Origin: Brevundimonas sp.
Lineage (GTDB): Bacteria; Pseudomonadota; Alphaproteobacteria; Caulobacterales; Caulobacteraceae
DNA: 64,000 nt
Assembly: GCA_027531145.1 (NCBI GenBank)
Contig: JAPZRF010000001.1
Location: 1 to 64,000 of the forward strand
Reading direction: 5' to 3'
Shown: piece by piece, positions 1 to 8,708 of the stretch
Layout: the number at the start of each line of letters is the position of its first letter
How positions within the stretch are numbered: the first letter of the stretch is position 1
Translations under genes and position numbers: made by a program
Notes under the pieces: model-generated
Told to the model about the DNA's origin: nothing
Seen by the model: the letters and a program-made list of their open reading frames with translations, nothing else
Databases searched by the model: none

Positions 1-1
1 C

Positions 2-109
2 GGCGTCGTCTCCCTCGACGGCCGCGGTGAAACCCAACTGGCCCGCGCCACCGCCGACGGCGTCCGCGAGCCCCTCAACCGTCGCGCCACCGTCGACATC
101 AACTTCTGA
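2..109 (+). CDS. OmpA-family protein, C-terminal fragment (cut by window start)
   Basis: Only the last 35 residues are in the window. They read as the end of an OmpA-like peptidoglycan-binding domain: a Gly-Arg-Gly-Glu turn, then DGVREPLNRR and a final beta strand ending in Phe, which matches the usual closing segment of the domain (the Asn-Arg-Arg lies in the conserved peptidoglycan-contact region). The role is probably an outer-membrane protein anchored to the cell wall. The N-terminal part, including any beta barrel or lipobox, lies upstream and cannot be judged. A strong terminator follows about 50 bp downstream, so this is the last gene of its transcript. Confidence 0.75.
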   Translation, partial: GVVSLDGRGETQLARATADGVREPLNRRATVDINF

Positions 110-161
110 TGACGACTGCCCCGGAGCCACCGCGGCTCCGGCAGGCGACGACCTGAAGCTG

Positions 162-195
162 ACCGCCTCCCGGATCGATCCGGGAGGCGGTTTTG
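162..195 (+). terminator. Rho-independent terminator after the OmpA-family gene
   Basis: Positions 163-190 form a perfect self-complementary inverted repeat (14-bp arms, CCGCCTCCCGGATC and its complement). It is followed by TTTTGCTTTT on the plus strand. The position and T-run fit termination of the gene ending at 109. The minus-strand gene ending at 302 has no comparable T-run here. Confidence 0.85.
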
Positions 196-301
196 CTTTT
201 GGCTCCTGGCGGCGGACGGCCTCTCGAGGACAGCAGACCTCGACCACGGTGCCGCTCCCCCGACGCGCCCGATCAGTGTGCGCAGATCAGATCAGGCCCC
301 G

Positions 302-949
302 TCAGCGAGCGGGGACGCCGCGCACCGTCGCGCCGGAGGGCACATCACGGCTGACGACGGCGCCGGCACCGACCACGGCCCCCGCGCCGATTCGCCGCCC
401 CGGCAGGACCACGGCCCCGGCACCGACGAAGGCCCCTTCACCGACCGCCACGCCGCCGAGCAAGACCGACCGGGGGCCCAAGTGGGCGAAGGCCCCCACC
501 TCGACGTCATGCTCAACCACGGCGGCCGTATTGACGATGACATGCGCCCCGACGCGGACCATGGGCTGGATCACCGCCAGGGCCCCGATGAGCGTCCCCT
601 CGCCGATCACCGCGTCCGGCGCGATGATCGCCGCGGGATGGCGCACGCCCTGCCACGATTGCACCCTGGCCTCGCCGACAAGCCGGCGACGCAGGCCATT
701 GTCACCGACGGCGACGTGGGCCGACAGGGCCCCGCCCGGCGCGGTGTCCGTCCACGGGCCAGGCAGGCCAGGGGCGTCCGGAGGGTCTGGCGCGACGAAC
801 AGCACCGGGCCGCCGCCGGCGGCGCGCCAGGCCTCGGCGACCACGCGGGCATGTCCGCCGGCACCGAACAGGATCAGGTCGGGAGTCCGGGCGCGGGTCA
901 CGGGCGTCGGTGCCCTGCGGCCGGCATCAGGAGGCTCAGCGGCTCGCAC
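302..949 (-). CDS. NeuD/PglD-type sugar O-acyltransferase
   Basis: The protein (215 aa from a GTG start) begins with a short Rossmann-like strand DLILFGAGGHARVV, then has a C-terminal stretch of hexapeptide repeats (IGEGTLIGA, VRVGAHVIV, VEVGAFAHLG and similar). This is the left-handed beta-helix of the NeuD/PglD/VioB family, whose members transfer acetyl groups from acetyl-CoA to nucleotide-linked amino sugars in surface polysaccharide or glycoprotein pathways. The substrate cannot be read from sequence. A conserved His lies in EHDVEVG, as in family catalytic sites. The GTG at 949 overlaps the stop of a small upstream gene by 14 nt; the GTG at 901, just before the Rossmann strand, is an equally good start. 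Confidence 0.8.
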   Translation of the reverse strand: MRAAEPPDAGRRAPTPVTRARTPDLILFGAGGHARVVAEAWRAAGGGPVLFVAPDPPDAPGLPGPWTDTAPGGALSAHVAVGDNGLRRRLVGEARVQSWQGVRHPAAIIAPDAVIGEGTLIGALAVIQPMVRVGAHVIVNTAAVVEHDVEVGAFAHLGPRSVLLGGVAVGEGAFVGAGAVVLPGRRIGAGAVVGAGAVVSRDVPSGATVRGVPAR

Positions 950-1085
950 CTTCAGGGACGCCCGCCACGGCGGGCCTCAGGGTCTCGGCGGCGGCAATCA
1001 CCACACTGGCGGTCAGCAACGCCGACACCAGGGCGATGCCCACCAGCCTCAGCCCTTCCAGCCATTCCCGCGAGTCGTCGTGCAT
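936..1085 (-). CDS. small single-helix membrane protein (49 aa), unknown function
   Basis: A 49-residue frame starts at ATG (1083-1085) behind a good ribosome site (GGGGAGG). It encodes a charged N-terminus (MHDDSREWLEG), one hydrophobic helix of about 20 residues and a short polar tail ending GASR. Its stop overlaps the start of the acyltransferase gene, which suggests translational coupling. No family is recognised. The ribosome site, the membrane helix and the overlap are the only evidence that it is real. Confidence 0.5.
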   Translation of the reverse strand: MHDDSREWLEGLRLVGIALVSALLTASVVIAAAETLRPAVAGVPEGASR

Positions 1086-1140
1086 GCCTGCCTCCCCTCG
1101 GAGGAGAAGACCACGGCGACCCGCGGCCTGGCAACGGGGA

Positions 1141-1809
1141 TCAGCCCGTGAACGGGCGGATCAGGATCTCGACCCGGCGGTTCATCTGCCGGCCCTCGAC
1201 GGTCTCATTCGAGGCGACCGGGTTGCGCGAGCTGGCCCCGGCGACATAGAGGCGCTCGCGGATCACGCCAGCGTCGATCAGGGCCTGGGCCACCGCGGCG
1301 GCGCGCCGCTCCGACAGGGGCTGGTTGATACGATCGCCACCTGTGGAGTCCGTATGCCCGATCACATCCACGAGCGAGCGGTCGTAATCCTGAAGCACCG
1401 CCGCAACATCGCGCAGGGTGGCATTGAAGCGCGGATCTATGGCCGAGGAATTGACAGCGAAAGTCACATCCGAGGGCATGCGCAGCACCAGATTGTCGCC
1501 CTGGCGCGCGACGCCGACGCCAGTGCCCGACAGCTCGGCCTCGAGCACCCGCTGCTGGCGATCCATATAGGCTCCGACCCCGGCTCCGGCGAGCGCCCCG
1601 ACCCCGGCACCGATCAGGGCGTTGCGACGCCCCTGCTCGCCGTCCGAGGTGTTGGTCAGATAGCCCAGCAGAGCACCGATGCCGGCCCCGACCAGCGCGC
1701 CGGTGCCGGTGTTGTTACGCTGCGGCGTCGAACTGTAGGGATCCATGGTCGTGCAGGCGGCCAGCAGGCCGGCGACGGCGGCACCGGCGATCAGGGGCTT
1801 CAGGCGCAT
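1141..1809 (-). CDS. OmpA-family lipoprotein with glycine-zipper region (YiaD-like)
   Basis: This 222-aa protein has a lipoprotein signal (MRLKPLIAGAAVAGLLAAC, lipidated Cys at residue 19). A Gly/Ala-rich glycine-zipper segment follows (residues about 37-80, GALVGAGIGALLGYL and a second repeat), then a C-terminal OmpA domain (about 115-220). The OmpA signature is visible as VIGHTDSTGG, NQPLSERRAAAV and GRQMNRRVEI, including the Asp/Arg pair that binds diaminopimelate of peptidoglycan. Such proteins tether the outer membrane to the wall. The ATG at 1809 is preceded by GGAGAGA. The gene stands alone, divergent from the oxygenase at 1971. Confidence 0.88.
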   Translation of the reverse strand: MRLKPLIAGAAVAGLLAACTTMDPYSSTPQRNNTGTGALVGAGIGALLGYLTNTSDGEQGRRNALIGAGVGALAGAGVGAYMDRQQRVLEAELSGTGVGVARQGDNLVLRMPSDVTFAVNSSAIDPRFNATLRDVAAVLQDYDRSLVDVIGHTDSTGGDRINQPLSERRAAAVAQALIDAGVIRERLYVAGASSRNPVASNETVEGRQMNRRVEILIRPFTG

Positions 1810-1970
1810 CAGGGTCTCTCCTTGACAGGGCTTGCGGGCGACAACGCCGAGCTTACGGGCAAGGTTCCACTGCGGCTACCTCCGGGCTGCGACGCTGCCG
1901 CTGACCGTCGATCTGGCCACGACGGCGCGACAGGACTATGACGACGCCGACAGCGCCCCGGAGCCCCGCC

Positions 1971-2933
1971 ATGACCGCCGAGCCCCTTTTCGCCTCACCG
2001 CGCAGCGCCATCACCCCGGTCTCGATGGCCGCCTTTGCCGGCGACCTGCCGAGCCTGGCCGAGGTGCTCGGGGCCTCGTTCGCGCGCTACGGCTTCGCCG
2101 TGGTCGCCGATCACGGGCTGGACATGGCCGCGATCGAGGCCGCCATCGCCGACGCCCGGGCCTTCTTCGCCCTGCCGACCGAGGTGAAGATGCAGTATCA
2201 CGAGCCCGGCACCGGCGGGGCGCGTGGCTACACCCCCTTCGGCAAGGAGGCGGCCAAGGACGCCGACGTCGTCGACCTCAAGGAGTTCTGGCACACCGGC
2301 CGCGACCTGCCCGAGGGGCATCCGTACCGCGCGATGATGCGCGACAACCTCTGGCCGGCCGAGGTCCCGACCTTCCGGCCGAACGTGCAGGCCATGTTCC
2401 GCGCCATGGACGACCTCGGCACCGCGTTGCTGCAGGCCATCGCCCGCTACCTCGACCTGCCGCAGGACTGGTTCGCCGACAAGATCGACATGGGCAACAG
2501 CGTCCTGCGGCTGCTGCACTATCCGCCGATCCCGGCCGATGCGCCGGGCGTGCGTGCCGGGGCCCACGAGGACATCAATGTCATCACCCTTCTGCTGGGG
2601 GCCGAGGAGGCCGGGTTGCAGCTGAAGGACCGCGACGGCCAATGGCTGGACATCGCCCCTCCGCCGGGTGCCCTGGTGGTCAACATCGGCGACATGCTGC
2701 AGCGTCTGACCAATCATGTGCTCCCATCGACGACGCACCGGGTGGTCAATCCGGCCCCTGAGCGGCGCGGCTTCGCCCGCTACTCGACCCCCTTCTTCCT
2801 GCACTTCAACCCGGACTTCGAGATCGTCACCCTGCCGGCGTGCGTCACTGCCGACCGGCCGGATCTCTATCCCGAGCCGATCACCGCCCAGGACTATCTG
2901 CTGCAACGGCTGCGCGAGATCCGGCTGCTGTGA
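1971..2933 (+). CDS. 2-oxoglutarate/Fe(II)-dependent oxygenase, isopenicillin N synthase-like
   Basis: The 320-aa product has the two-part fold of the plant/fungal 2OG oxygenase class: an N-terminal DIOX_N-like half (FARYGFAVVADHG near residue 35) and a C-terminal double-stranded beta-helix. The iron ligands appear as H199 and D201 (AGAHEDIN) and H256 (TTHRVVNP). The 2-oxoglutarate-binding Arg-x-Ser is R270/S272. The reaction is presumably oxidative hydroxylation or ring closure of a small molecule, but the substrate is unknown. ATG 1971 was preferred over the upstream ATG at 1938 because the family consensus begins close to it. The gene is convergent with the TadG-like gene. Confidence 0.85.
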   Translation: MTAEPLFASPRSAITPVSMAAFAGDLPSLAEVLGASFARYGFAVVADHGLDMAAIEAAIADARAFFALPTEVKMQYHEPGTGGARGYTPFGKEAAKDADVVDLKEFWHTGRDLPEGHPYRAMMRDNLWPAEVPTFRPNVQAMFRAMDDLGTALLQAIARYLDLPQDWFADKIDMGNSVLRLLHYPPIPADAPGVRAGAHEDINVITLLLGAEEAGLQLKDRDGQWLDIAPPPGALVVNIGDMLQRLTNHVLPSTTHRVVNPAPERRGFARYSTPFFLHFNPDFEIVTLPACVTADRPDLYPEPITAQDYLLQRLREIRLL

Positions 2934-2951
2934 CCGGGCCGCCGGGCCCGG

Positions 2952-4592
2952 TCAGCGAGTGATGCGCAGGTTCTCGATCGAACCGGCGATGCGGTCGAAG
3001 GCGGCACCGATGGCGGAGGCGCTGGTGACGTTGAAGTAGTGGTCCGACGAGGTGGCGCAGCGCTCCATCAGCGCCTGGGCGGCAGCGTCGACCTGCACCG
3101 CCACCGTGTAGATAATGATGCCCTGGGCCTTCATATTGCCGCAGAGGTCCTCGCGACCGGCCGTCGGATGGTCGAGGCGGTTGTCCAGCGCGGTCCGGCG
3201 CTGGGCATTGCTGCCGCTGGTGATGCCCAGTCGACCCTGCCAGATGTAGCCCTGCGCGCTGTAGGTGGACGCGTTCGGACTGCTGTTGCCGCTCAGCACA
3301 TTTTCGCCATCGGTCATCAGGATCATGATCTTGAGCAGTCGCTCCTGACCGTAGGGGCGGCCATCGCCGAAAGGGGCATTGGGCGACAGGGTATGCCAGC
3401 CCCAGATAGCCCCCATCGGAACTTGGGTATTGCCGTGGGCAAACATGGCGTTTACCCCCGCGCGCAGGGCGTCATAGTCGTTCGTCAGCCGGAGCAGGGG
3501 CTGTATCACACAGTCGCGGTTGGGCCCGAAGCCGTCGTCGAGGGTATCGCGAGGGGTACTGCTGTACTTGCTCGCTCGCGCCTGGCGGTCTCTCCAGACC
3601 TGCGCCCGGTTGGTGCTGTTGACCGAACTGGGAAAGCCGGTCCCGTCGTCAAGATAGTTGTTTGGCTCAAGACCCGTCCAGGAACGGTAGGTGCTGTCCG
3701 TGTAGACGTTGTCCGGAAGGTCTGGAGCAAAGTAGGGCACGAACATGGTTGCAAGATCCGTGGTGACCGGCTCGGTATCGCGGATGTCGTAGGGTTGGGG
3801 CCGCGCCTCGACACAGCCGGCCCACCGGGTATTCAGCTGCTCGAACAGGGTGAACCGCCCGACTGCCGTGTCGAACAGGCCGGTCGCGCCCGTTCCGCCG
3901 GTATGACTGCCGCTATTGGTCATCCACGTCGGCTGTTGACCATCATCGGTCGGCACGCGCACGGTAAAGGAGAAGGGCACCAGCGAGATGCGCACGGCGT
4001 CCGGCTCGACGCTGCGCCCGTCGGCCGCCGCCAGCCGATCGATCAGGTCGATCGCCGCCGTCTTGGTGTTGGCCAGCTTGGTGCCGGCCATCGAGCCGGT
4101 GTTGTCGAGCACCAGTGCGACCTCGACCCGGTTGTTCGAGCGCATCACCTCCGAGCTCGCCGTGACCGGCAGCTCGTCGTCCAACACCTGGCCATAGGGC
4201 GGCAGGAGGATGTCGGCGATGATAGCGTCGACGTTCGCCCGCGCCACGGCGATCACCACTCTCTCAGGGGTCAGGGTGAAGGAGGTCGCCGACTCGTCCA
4301 GCGTCACGCCGGTGAAGTTCTGCATGTTGGCCCGCAGCGAGGCCATGCCGATGCGCTGCACTCCGGCGGCGTCAGTATACTGGGAGCGGGCCGCGGCCAG
4401 GGCGGCGGCGTCCAGGGCATCCTGCAGGCTGGAACGCACGGTGGCGGCACGGTGCAGGTCGACGCCGGCTACGGTCATCATCATCAGTGGCGGCAGGGCC
4501 AGGCCGAACACCAGCGCCACGCCGCCGTCGCGGGCGCGAGCCAGGCGGCGCAGGAAGCCGGTCCGCTGCGTTTTGTCCGTGCTGTCGCCCAT
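2952..4592 (-). CDS. TadG-like pilus-assembly protein with von Willebrand A domain
   Basis: The 546-aa protein begins with a basic stretch and one hydrophobic helix (DGGVALVFGLALPPLMMMTVAGVDL), the N-terminal TadE/TadG-type anchor (putative Flp pilus-assembly TadE/G-like domain). A VWA domain follows, with a MIDAS motif DNTGSMAGTK and later LMTDGEN. The family sits in the inner membrane facing the periplasm and takes part in tight-adherence (Flp) pilus biogenesis or surface attachment. No other tad genes are adjacent, so this is an orphan copy. ATG 4592 was chosen because the preceding 20 codons lie before the conserved basic/anchor segment. Confidence 0.82.
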   Translation of the reverse strand: MGDSTDKTQRTGFLRRLARARDGGVALVFGLALPPLMMMTVAGVDLHRAATVRSSLQDALDAAALAAARSQYTDAAGVQRIGMASLRANMQNFTGVTLDESATSFTLTPERVVIAVARANVDAIIADILLPPYGQVLDDELPVTASSEVMRSNNRVEVALVLDNTGSMAGTKLANTKTAAIDLIDRLAAADGRSVEPDAVRISLVPFSFTVRVPTDDGQQPTWMTNSGSHTGGTGATGLFDTAVGRFTLFEQLNTRWAGCVEARPQPYDIRDTEPVTTDLATMFVPYFAPDLPDNVYTDSTYRSWTGLEPNNYLDDGTGFPSSVNSTNRAQVWRDRQARASKYSSTPRDTLDDGFGPNRDCVIQPLLRLTNDYDALRAGVNAMFAHGNTQVPMGAIWGWHTLSPNAPFGDGRPYGQERLLKIMILMTDGENVLSGNSSPNASTYSAQGYIWQGRLGITSGSNAQRRTALDNRLDHPTAGREDLCGNMKAQGIIIYTVAVQVDAAAQALMERCATSSDHYFNVTSASAIGAAFDRIAGSIENLRITR

Positions 4593-4696
4593 CTCGTCCA
4601 CCCGTGTCCGCAGAAGTCGCCGCGCGCTTCCGGCGCGCGCGTTTCCGCACACTGACCTTGAGGGAAACGGGCTTAAGGAATCGCCAGTGCGGCTGG

Positions 4697-5425
4697 TTAA
4701 CCGGAGCCGAGCACGCAGCTGTCAAGACCGTCGCGGCGGACAGCGCCGGCGGCGGCCTGGATGCGCGCCGCGCGCCGCCGCACATAGGGGCCCGGCTGGG
4801 CGGCGTTGTAGCGGCGCGGGCTGGGGAGCACGGCTGCGAGGCGGGCCGCCTCCCGCGCGGTGAGGGCGTCGGCGGACTTGCCGAACCAGTGCTGCGCCGC
4901 CGCCTCGGCCCCGTAGACCCCAGGGGCGAACTCGGCGATGTTGAGATAGACTTCCATGATCCGCCGCTTGGGCCAGAATGTCTCGATGAGGACGGTGTAG
5001 CCCGCCTCCATGCCCTTGCGGACCCAGTCGCGGCCCGGCCAGAGGAACAGGTTCTTGGCGGTCTGCTGGCTGATGGTGGAGCCGCCGCGGACGCGTCCGC
5101 CGCGGGCGTTGGCATCCAGCGCCTTGCGGATGGCCTCGAAATCGAAGCCGTGGTGGCGGCAGAAGTTGGCGTCCTCGGCGGCGATGGCGGCGCGCACGAG
5201 GCGTGGCGAAATGTCGTCCAGCGAGCGCCACTGGTAGGTCTGGGGATGCCCCTTGAAGCTCTGCTGCACCATCAGGACCGTGGTCAGCGGGGGTACAAAG
5301 CGGTGCATCAGCACCCCGCCGGGCGGCAGGCACACCGCCAGCGCCAGCAGCAAGATGACCAGGCGGCCGCGCCGGCGGCGCGGGGCGGGTAGCTTGGAAT
5401 CCGGAGGCGGGTTGTCGGCGCTCAT
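4697..5425 (-). CDS. mtgA: monofunctional peptidoglycan glycosyltransferase
   Basis: The 242-aa protein has an N-terminal basic patch and a signal-anchor helix (residues about 22-40) followed by a GT51 glycosyltransferase domain. The catalytic Glu is E84 in [17 protein letters not shown]. The second conserved block [19 protein letters not shown] and the [14 protein letters not shown] motif are intact. It polymerises lipid II into glycan strands at the inner-membrane surface without a transpeptidase domain. Length and motifs match MtgA. ATG 5425 is preferred to the in-frame TTG two codons upstream. Confidence 0.95.
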   Translation of the reverse strand: MSADNPPPDSKLPAPRRRRGRLVILLLALAVCLPPGGVLMHRFVPPLTTVLMVQQSFKGHPQTYQWRSLDDISPRLVRAAIAAEDANFCRHHGFDFEAIRKALDANARGGRVRGGSTISQQTAKNLFLWPGRDWVRKGMEAGYTVLIETFWPKRRIMEVYLNIAEFAPGVYGAEAAAQHWFGKSADALTAREAARLAAVLPSPRRYNAAQPGPYVRRRAARIQAAAGAVRRDGLDSCVLGSG

Positions 5426-5469
5426 GGCCAAGCTTTGGCCCGCCGGAGCGGGTGCCGCAAGCGCGCGCG

Positions 5470-6390
5470 CTACTCGGGCTTGATCGACAGCTGGAAGGCC
5501 ACCAGGCCTTCGCTCACATCCCTGTCGAAGCCGTCACCGAGCAGCTCGCGGGCATCGATCTCGCGATACACCAGACCGACCGAGCTCTGCATCGCCCCCC
5601 GGCGCCAGGCCAAACCGACGGAGGCGTCGCCGAGGAAGGCTCCGGAATCATGGCTCACGCCGGAGCTGGCGAAATCGCCGTCGCGGGTACGGGCCCAGTT
5701 GTAACCGACCGCCCGTCCGGAGCCGGCGGCGAACAGGTACCAGCGCGCGCGCTCGCCGAAGGCCGCGCGCCCGTTCTGCACCATGTCGTCGAGGCCCTCG
5801 CCGATGCGCAGCGTGGCCCCGGCCTCCAGCGCCCCCTGCCCCTCGGCCAGGTTGATGCCCGCATGGGGGATGAGCGCCACCTCGAGCCCCGAAGCCGTCT
5901 CGCCGCGCGCCGCAGCCCAGCCGCGGCGATAGTTGAACGACAGCTGCTCGTCCTCCAGCGTGCCGGCGAAGGCTCCGGTCGGCGGCAGGGGCACCCCGTC
6001 GGCGCGGCGCCACTCGCCGCGGCTGGCCAGGCGCAGACGATCGACAAAGCCCTTGCCGACGAGAGAGATCTCGCGCGCCCGTATGGCCTCGAGCCCGCCG
6101 TCCGCGCCGAAGCCCATCGGCTCCAGCGGCTCCAGCGGCGGCCCGAACGGCGCGTCGAGGCGGACGGCGTAGGTGGTCTCGATATCGACCCGCACGATCA
6201 GGTCGCCGATCGGATCGTCGCTGGGGCGAACCCCGCCGGCAGCGTCGGCCCGGGGGTCGTCGAACAGGTTCGGGAGCCGCGCTGCGCCGGAGAAGTAGGG
6301 AAGAGCGCCGTCGGCCTCCTGGGCCGTCGTCACCGGTGCCGCCGCAAGGGCCGCTCCACCTCCCACAAGTGCCGCGATCACGGCGCGCAT
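5470..6390 (-). CDS. LpxR-like (DUF2219) outer-membrane protein
   Basis: The 306-aa protein begins with a Sec signal peptide (cleavage after TTAQ near residue 24). The rest is rich in alternating beta-strand patterns. The C-terminal half, with [18 protein letters not shown], a [14 protein letters not shown] strand and the closing strands VYREIDARE and [11 protein letters not shown], resembles the lipid A deacylase LpxR family, a 12-strand barrel that removes the 3'-acyloxyacyl group of lipid A. The usual N-terminal Asn-Asp/Thr active-site block is not clearly recognised, so enzymatic activity is uncertain. It could be a barrel protein of that family with another role. Confidence 0.55.
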   Translation of the reverse strand: MRAVIAALVGGGAALAAAPVTTAQEADGALPYFSGAARLPNLFDDPRADAAGGVRPSDDPIGDLIVRVDIETTYAVRLDAPFGPPLEPLEPMGFGADGGLEAIRAREISLVGKGFVDRLRLASRGEWRRADGVPLPPTGAFAGTLEDEQLSFNYRRGWAAARGETASGLEVALIPHAGINLAEGQGALEAGATLRIGEGLDDMVQNGRAAFGERARWYLFAAGSGRAVGYNWARTRDGDFASSGVSHDSGAFLGDASVGLAWRRGAMQSSVGLVYREIDARELLGDGFDRDVSEGLVAFQLSIKPE

Positions 6391-6508
6391 TCGGTCTCCC
6401 CGTCCGGCAGCGTCAGGGCAGCCTAACCCGAAAGGGCCCGCCCGTCATCTGACGCTTTCGAGAAACAATTCAGCGACCACTCAAAGGGGAGGGTGCCGGC
6501 CGCTCGGC

Positions 6509-8395
6509 TTACTGGCAGGCGAGGCACTCATCATAGTCGGTGCGCGCCACGGCGAACAGGTCGGGCTGGTTGGGATCGACCTCCTCGGTCTCGTCCTTGT
6601 CCTCGGCCCCGGCGAAGGAGGCGCGCTGCACCGACTTGGAGCGCAGGTAGTAGAGCGACTTGACGCCCTTCTCCCACGCCGACCAGTGCAGCATGTGCAG
6701 GTCCCATTTGTCGACGTCGCCCGGCAGGAAGACGTTGATCGACTGGGCCTGGCAGATTTCCGGGGTGCGGTCGGCCGCCAGCTCAACGATCCAGCGCTGG
6801 TCCAGTTCGAAGGCGGTCTTGAACAGCGCCTTCTCCTCCTCGTCCAGGAAGGTCAGGTGCTGCACCGACCCTTCCTGCTCGAGAATCGAGGACCACACCG
6901 CGTCAGTGTTCTGGCCCTTCTCGTCGAGCAGCCGCTCCAGATAGGGGTTCTTGACCGCGAACGAGCCCGACAGGGTCTTGTGGGTGTAGATGTTGGCCGG
7001 GATCGGCTCGATGCCGGCCGAGGTGCCGCCGCAGATGATCGAGATCGAGGCGGTCGGGGCGATCGCCAGCTTGTGGCTGAAGCGCTCCATCATGCCTCGC
7101 TCCTTCGCGTCGAGGCACGCGCCCTTCTCCTCGGCCAGCACGCGGCTGGCCTTGTCGGCCTCACGGCGCAGGTGCTTGAACAGGCGCATGTTCCAGCTCT
7201 TGGCCATGGCGCTCTCGAAGGCCACGCCCTGCTGCTGGAGGAAGGAGTGGAAGCCCATCAGGCCAAGGCCGACCGAGCGCTCGCGCTGGGCCGAATAGAC
7301 GGCGGCGCGCATCTCGGGCGGGGCCCGGCGGATGAAGTCCTCCAGCACATTATCGAGGAACCGCATCACGTCCTCGATGAAGCGCGGCTCCTCGCGCCAC
7401 TCCAGGAAGGTCTCGGCATTGACGGACGACAGGCAGCAAACCGCGGTGCGATCGATGCCGAGGTGGTCCTTGCCCGTATGCAGCATGATCTCGGAGCAGA
7501 GGTTCGACTGCTTCACCGACAGGCCCAGCTCACGCTGGTGCGCCGGCATCTGCCGGTTCACCGTGTCGGAGAAGATCAGATAGGGCTCGCCCGTCTGCAG
7601 CCGGATCTCGAGGATCTTCTGCCACAGGGTGCGGGCGTCGACCGACTTGCGCACCTCGCCGGTCTTTGGCGAGACCAGATCGAACGGCCGGCCGTCGCGC
7701 ACCGCCGCCATGAAGGCGTCGGTGATGTTGATACCGTGGTGCAGGTTCAGGGACTTGCGGTTGAAGTCGCCCGACGGCTTGCGGATCTCCAGGAACTCCT
7801 CGATCTCCGGGTGGTGGATGTCCAGATAGACCGCCGCCGAGCCGCGGCGCAGCGAGCCTTGGCTGATCGCGAGGGTCAGGGAATCCATCACCCGGATGAA
7901 GGGGATGATTCCCGAGGTCTGGCCCGCGCCCTTGACCTTCTCGCCGATCGAGCGGACACCGCCCCAGTAGGTGCCGATGCCGCCGCCGTTCGAGGCGAGG
8001 GCGACGTTCTCGTTCCAGACCGACTGGATGCCGTCGAGGCTGTCGCCGACAGAGTTGAGGAAGCAGCTGATCGGCAGGCCGCGGCTGGCACCGCCGTTCG
8101 ACAGTACCGGCGTCGCCGGCATGAACCACAGCCGCGAGATGTAGTCATAGAGGCGCTGGGCGTGATCGGCGTCATCCGAGAAGGCCGTCGCCACCCGGGC
8201 GAACATGTCCTGGTAGCTCTCACCCGGCAGCAGGTAGCGATCCTCGAGGGTCTTCTTGCCGAAGTCCGTCAGCAGGGCGTCGCGCGACCGGTCGATCTGA
8301 ATCGACCGGACCACCGCCAGCTGCGGCCGTTCAGCCACGTTCGGCGTCTCCGGTCCCGCCACGACTTCCGATCTCAAAGCTTCGACGCCAGCCAT
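6509..8395 (-). CDS. nrdA: class I ribonucleoside-diphosphate reductase, alpha (large) subunit
   Basis: The 628-aa protein reduces ribonucleoside diphosphates to deoxyribonucleotides with a radical passed from a separate beta subunit. Visible hallmarks are the active-site trio N298/C300/E302 (SNLCSEI), the redox-partner Cys in LPISCFLNS, the loop GGGIGTYWG, and the C-terminal shuttle pair C624/C627 (YDECLACQ). The N-terminus lacks an ATP-cone, which limits dATP feedback control as known in other classes. No nrdB lies in the window. Upstream DNA holds a candidate pair of NrdR-type operators (8445-8490). Confidence 0.96.
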   Translation of the reverse strand: MAGVEALRSEVVAGPETPNVAERPQLAVVRSIQIDRSRDALLTDFGKKTLEDRYLLPGESYQDMFARVATAFSDDADHAQRLYDYISRLWFMPATPVLSNGGASRGLPISCFLNSVGDSLDGIQSVWNENVALASNGGGIGTYWGGVRSIGEKVKGAGQTSGIIPFIRVMDSLTLAISQGSLRRGSAAVYLDIHHPEIEEFLEIRKPSGDFNRKSLNLHHGINITDAFMAAVRDGRPFDLVSPKTGEVRKSVDARTLWQKILEIRLQTGEPYLIFSDTVNRQMPAHQRELGLSVKQSNLCSEIMLHTGKDHLGIDRTAVCCLSSVNAETFLEWREEPRFIEDVMRFLDNVLEDFIRRAPPEMRAAVYSAQRERSVGLGLMGFHSFLQQQGVAFESAMAKSWNMRLFKHLRREADKASRVLAEEKGACLDAKERGMMERFSHKLAIAPTASISIICGGTSAGIEPIPANIYTHKTLSGSFAVKNPYLERLLDEKGQNTDAVWSSILEQEGSVQHLTFLDEEEKALFKTAFELDQRWIVELAADRTPEICQAQSINVFLPGDVDKWDLHMLHWSAWEKGVKSLYYLRSKSVQRASFAGAEDKDETEEVDPNQPDLFAVARTDYDECLACQ

Positions 8396-8708
8396 GTTCG
8401 TCCTGATTCCTGAACGCTTCGGTGAACCGATCCCTGCGCCCCGACCACATCATCTAGTGGCAGGACCGCACCCCAAGCCCACATATGGGGCGCAGAAGGT
8501 GAACAGGAGGTCAACAGCTTGACGCCGCCTTTCCTGACGAATCAGTCGCGTGGCGGGGGATGACCCTGTGGACAGGCCGTGACGCTGGCGCGACGCGCGA
8601 CCGAGCCCCGCCCCCTCGCGGGTCACGATCGCGTGAGCCCCCGTCGCCCCCTTCGGCTGCGACGACGGCGCTGCGGCCAAGCGTCCCGCCGGTCGATAGA
8701 CTGACCCC
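8396..8708. other. divergent intergenic region between nrdA and the MpaB-like gene
   Basis: This 313-bp stretch has no convincing gene. It holds the candidate NrdR boxes (8445-8490) and a short perfect inverted repeat GTCAACAGCTTGAC at 8510-8523. The remainder toward 8700 is GC-rich and shows no clear structure. Promoters for both flanking genes must lie here. Confidence 0.6.
8445..8490 (-). promoter_or_regulatory. candidate NrdR box pair upstream of nrdA
   Basis: Two imperfect palindromes lie 50-95 bp upstream of the nrdA start: CCACATCATCTAGTGG (8445-8460) and CCCACATATGGGG (8478-8490). Their centres are about 31-32 bp apart, close to three helical turns, which is the known spacing of NrdR operator pairs. 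The half-sites resemble the family consensus only loosely. The assignment is an inference from spacing, symmetry and the downstream gene. Confidence 0.4.

Noticed and set aside
3039..4655. A 538-codon plus-strand frame opposite the TadG-like gene
   Set aside because: It is a shadow of the conserved VWA-domain gene, with no ribosome site or family features.
4593..4700. TTAA elements (TTAACC and CTTAA) considered as a CtrA site between tadG-like and mtgA genes
   Set aside because: The spacing is about 20 bp, not the seven bases of the CtrA consensus TTAA-N7-TTAA.
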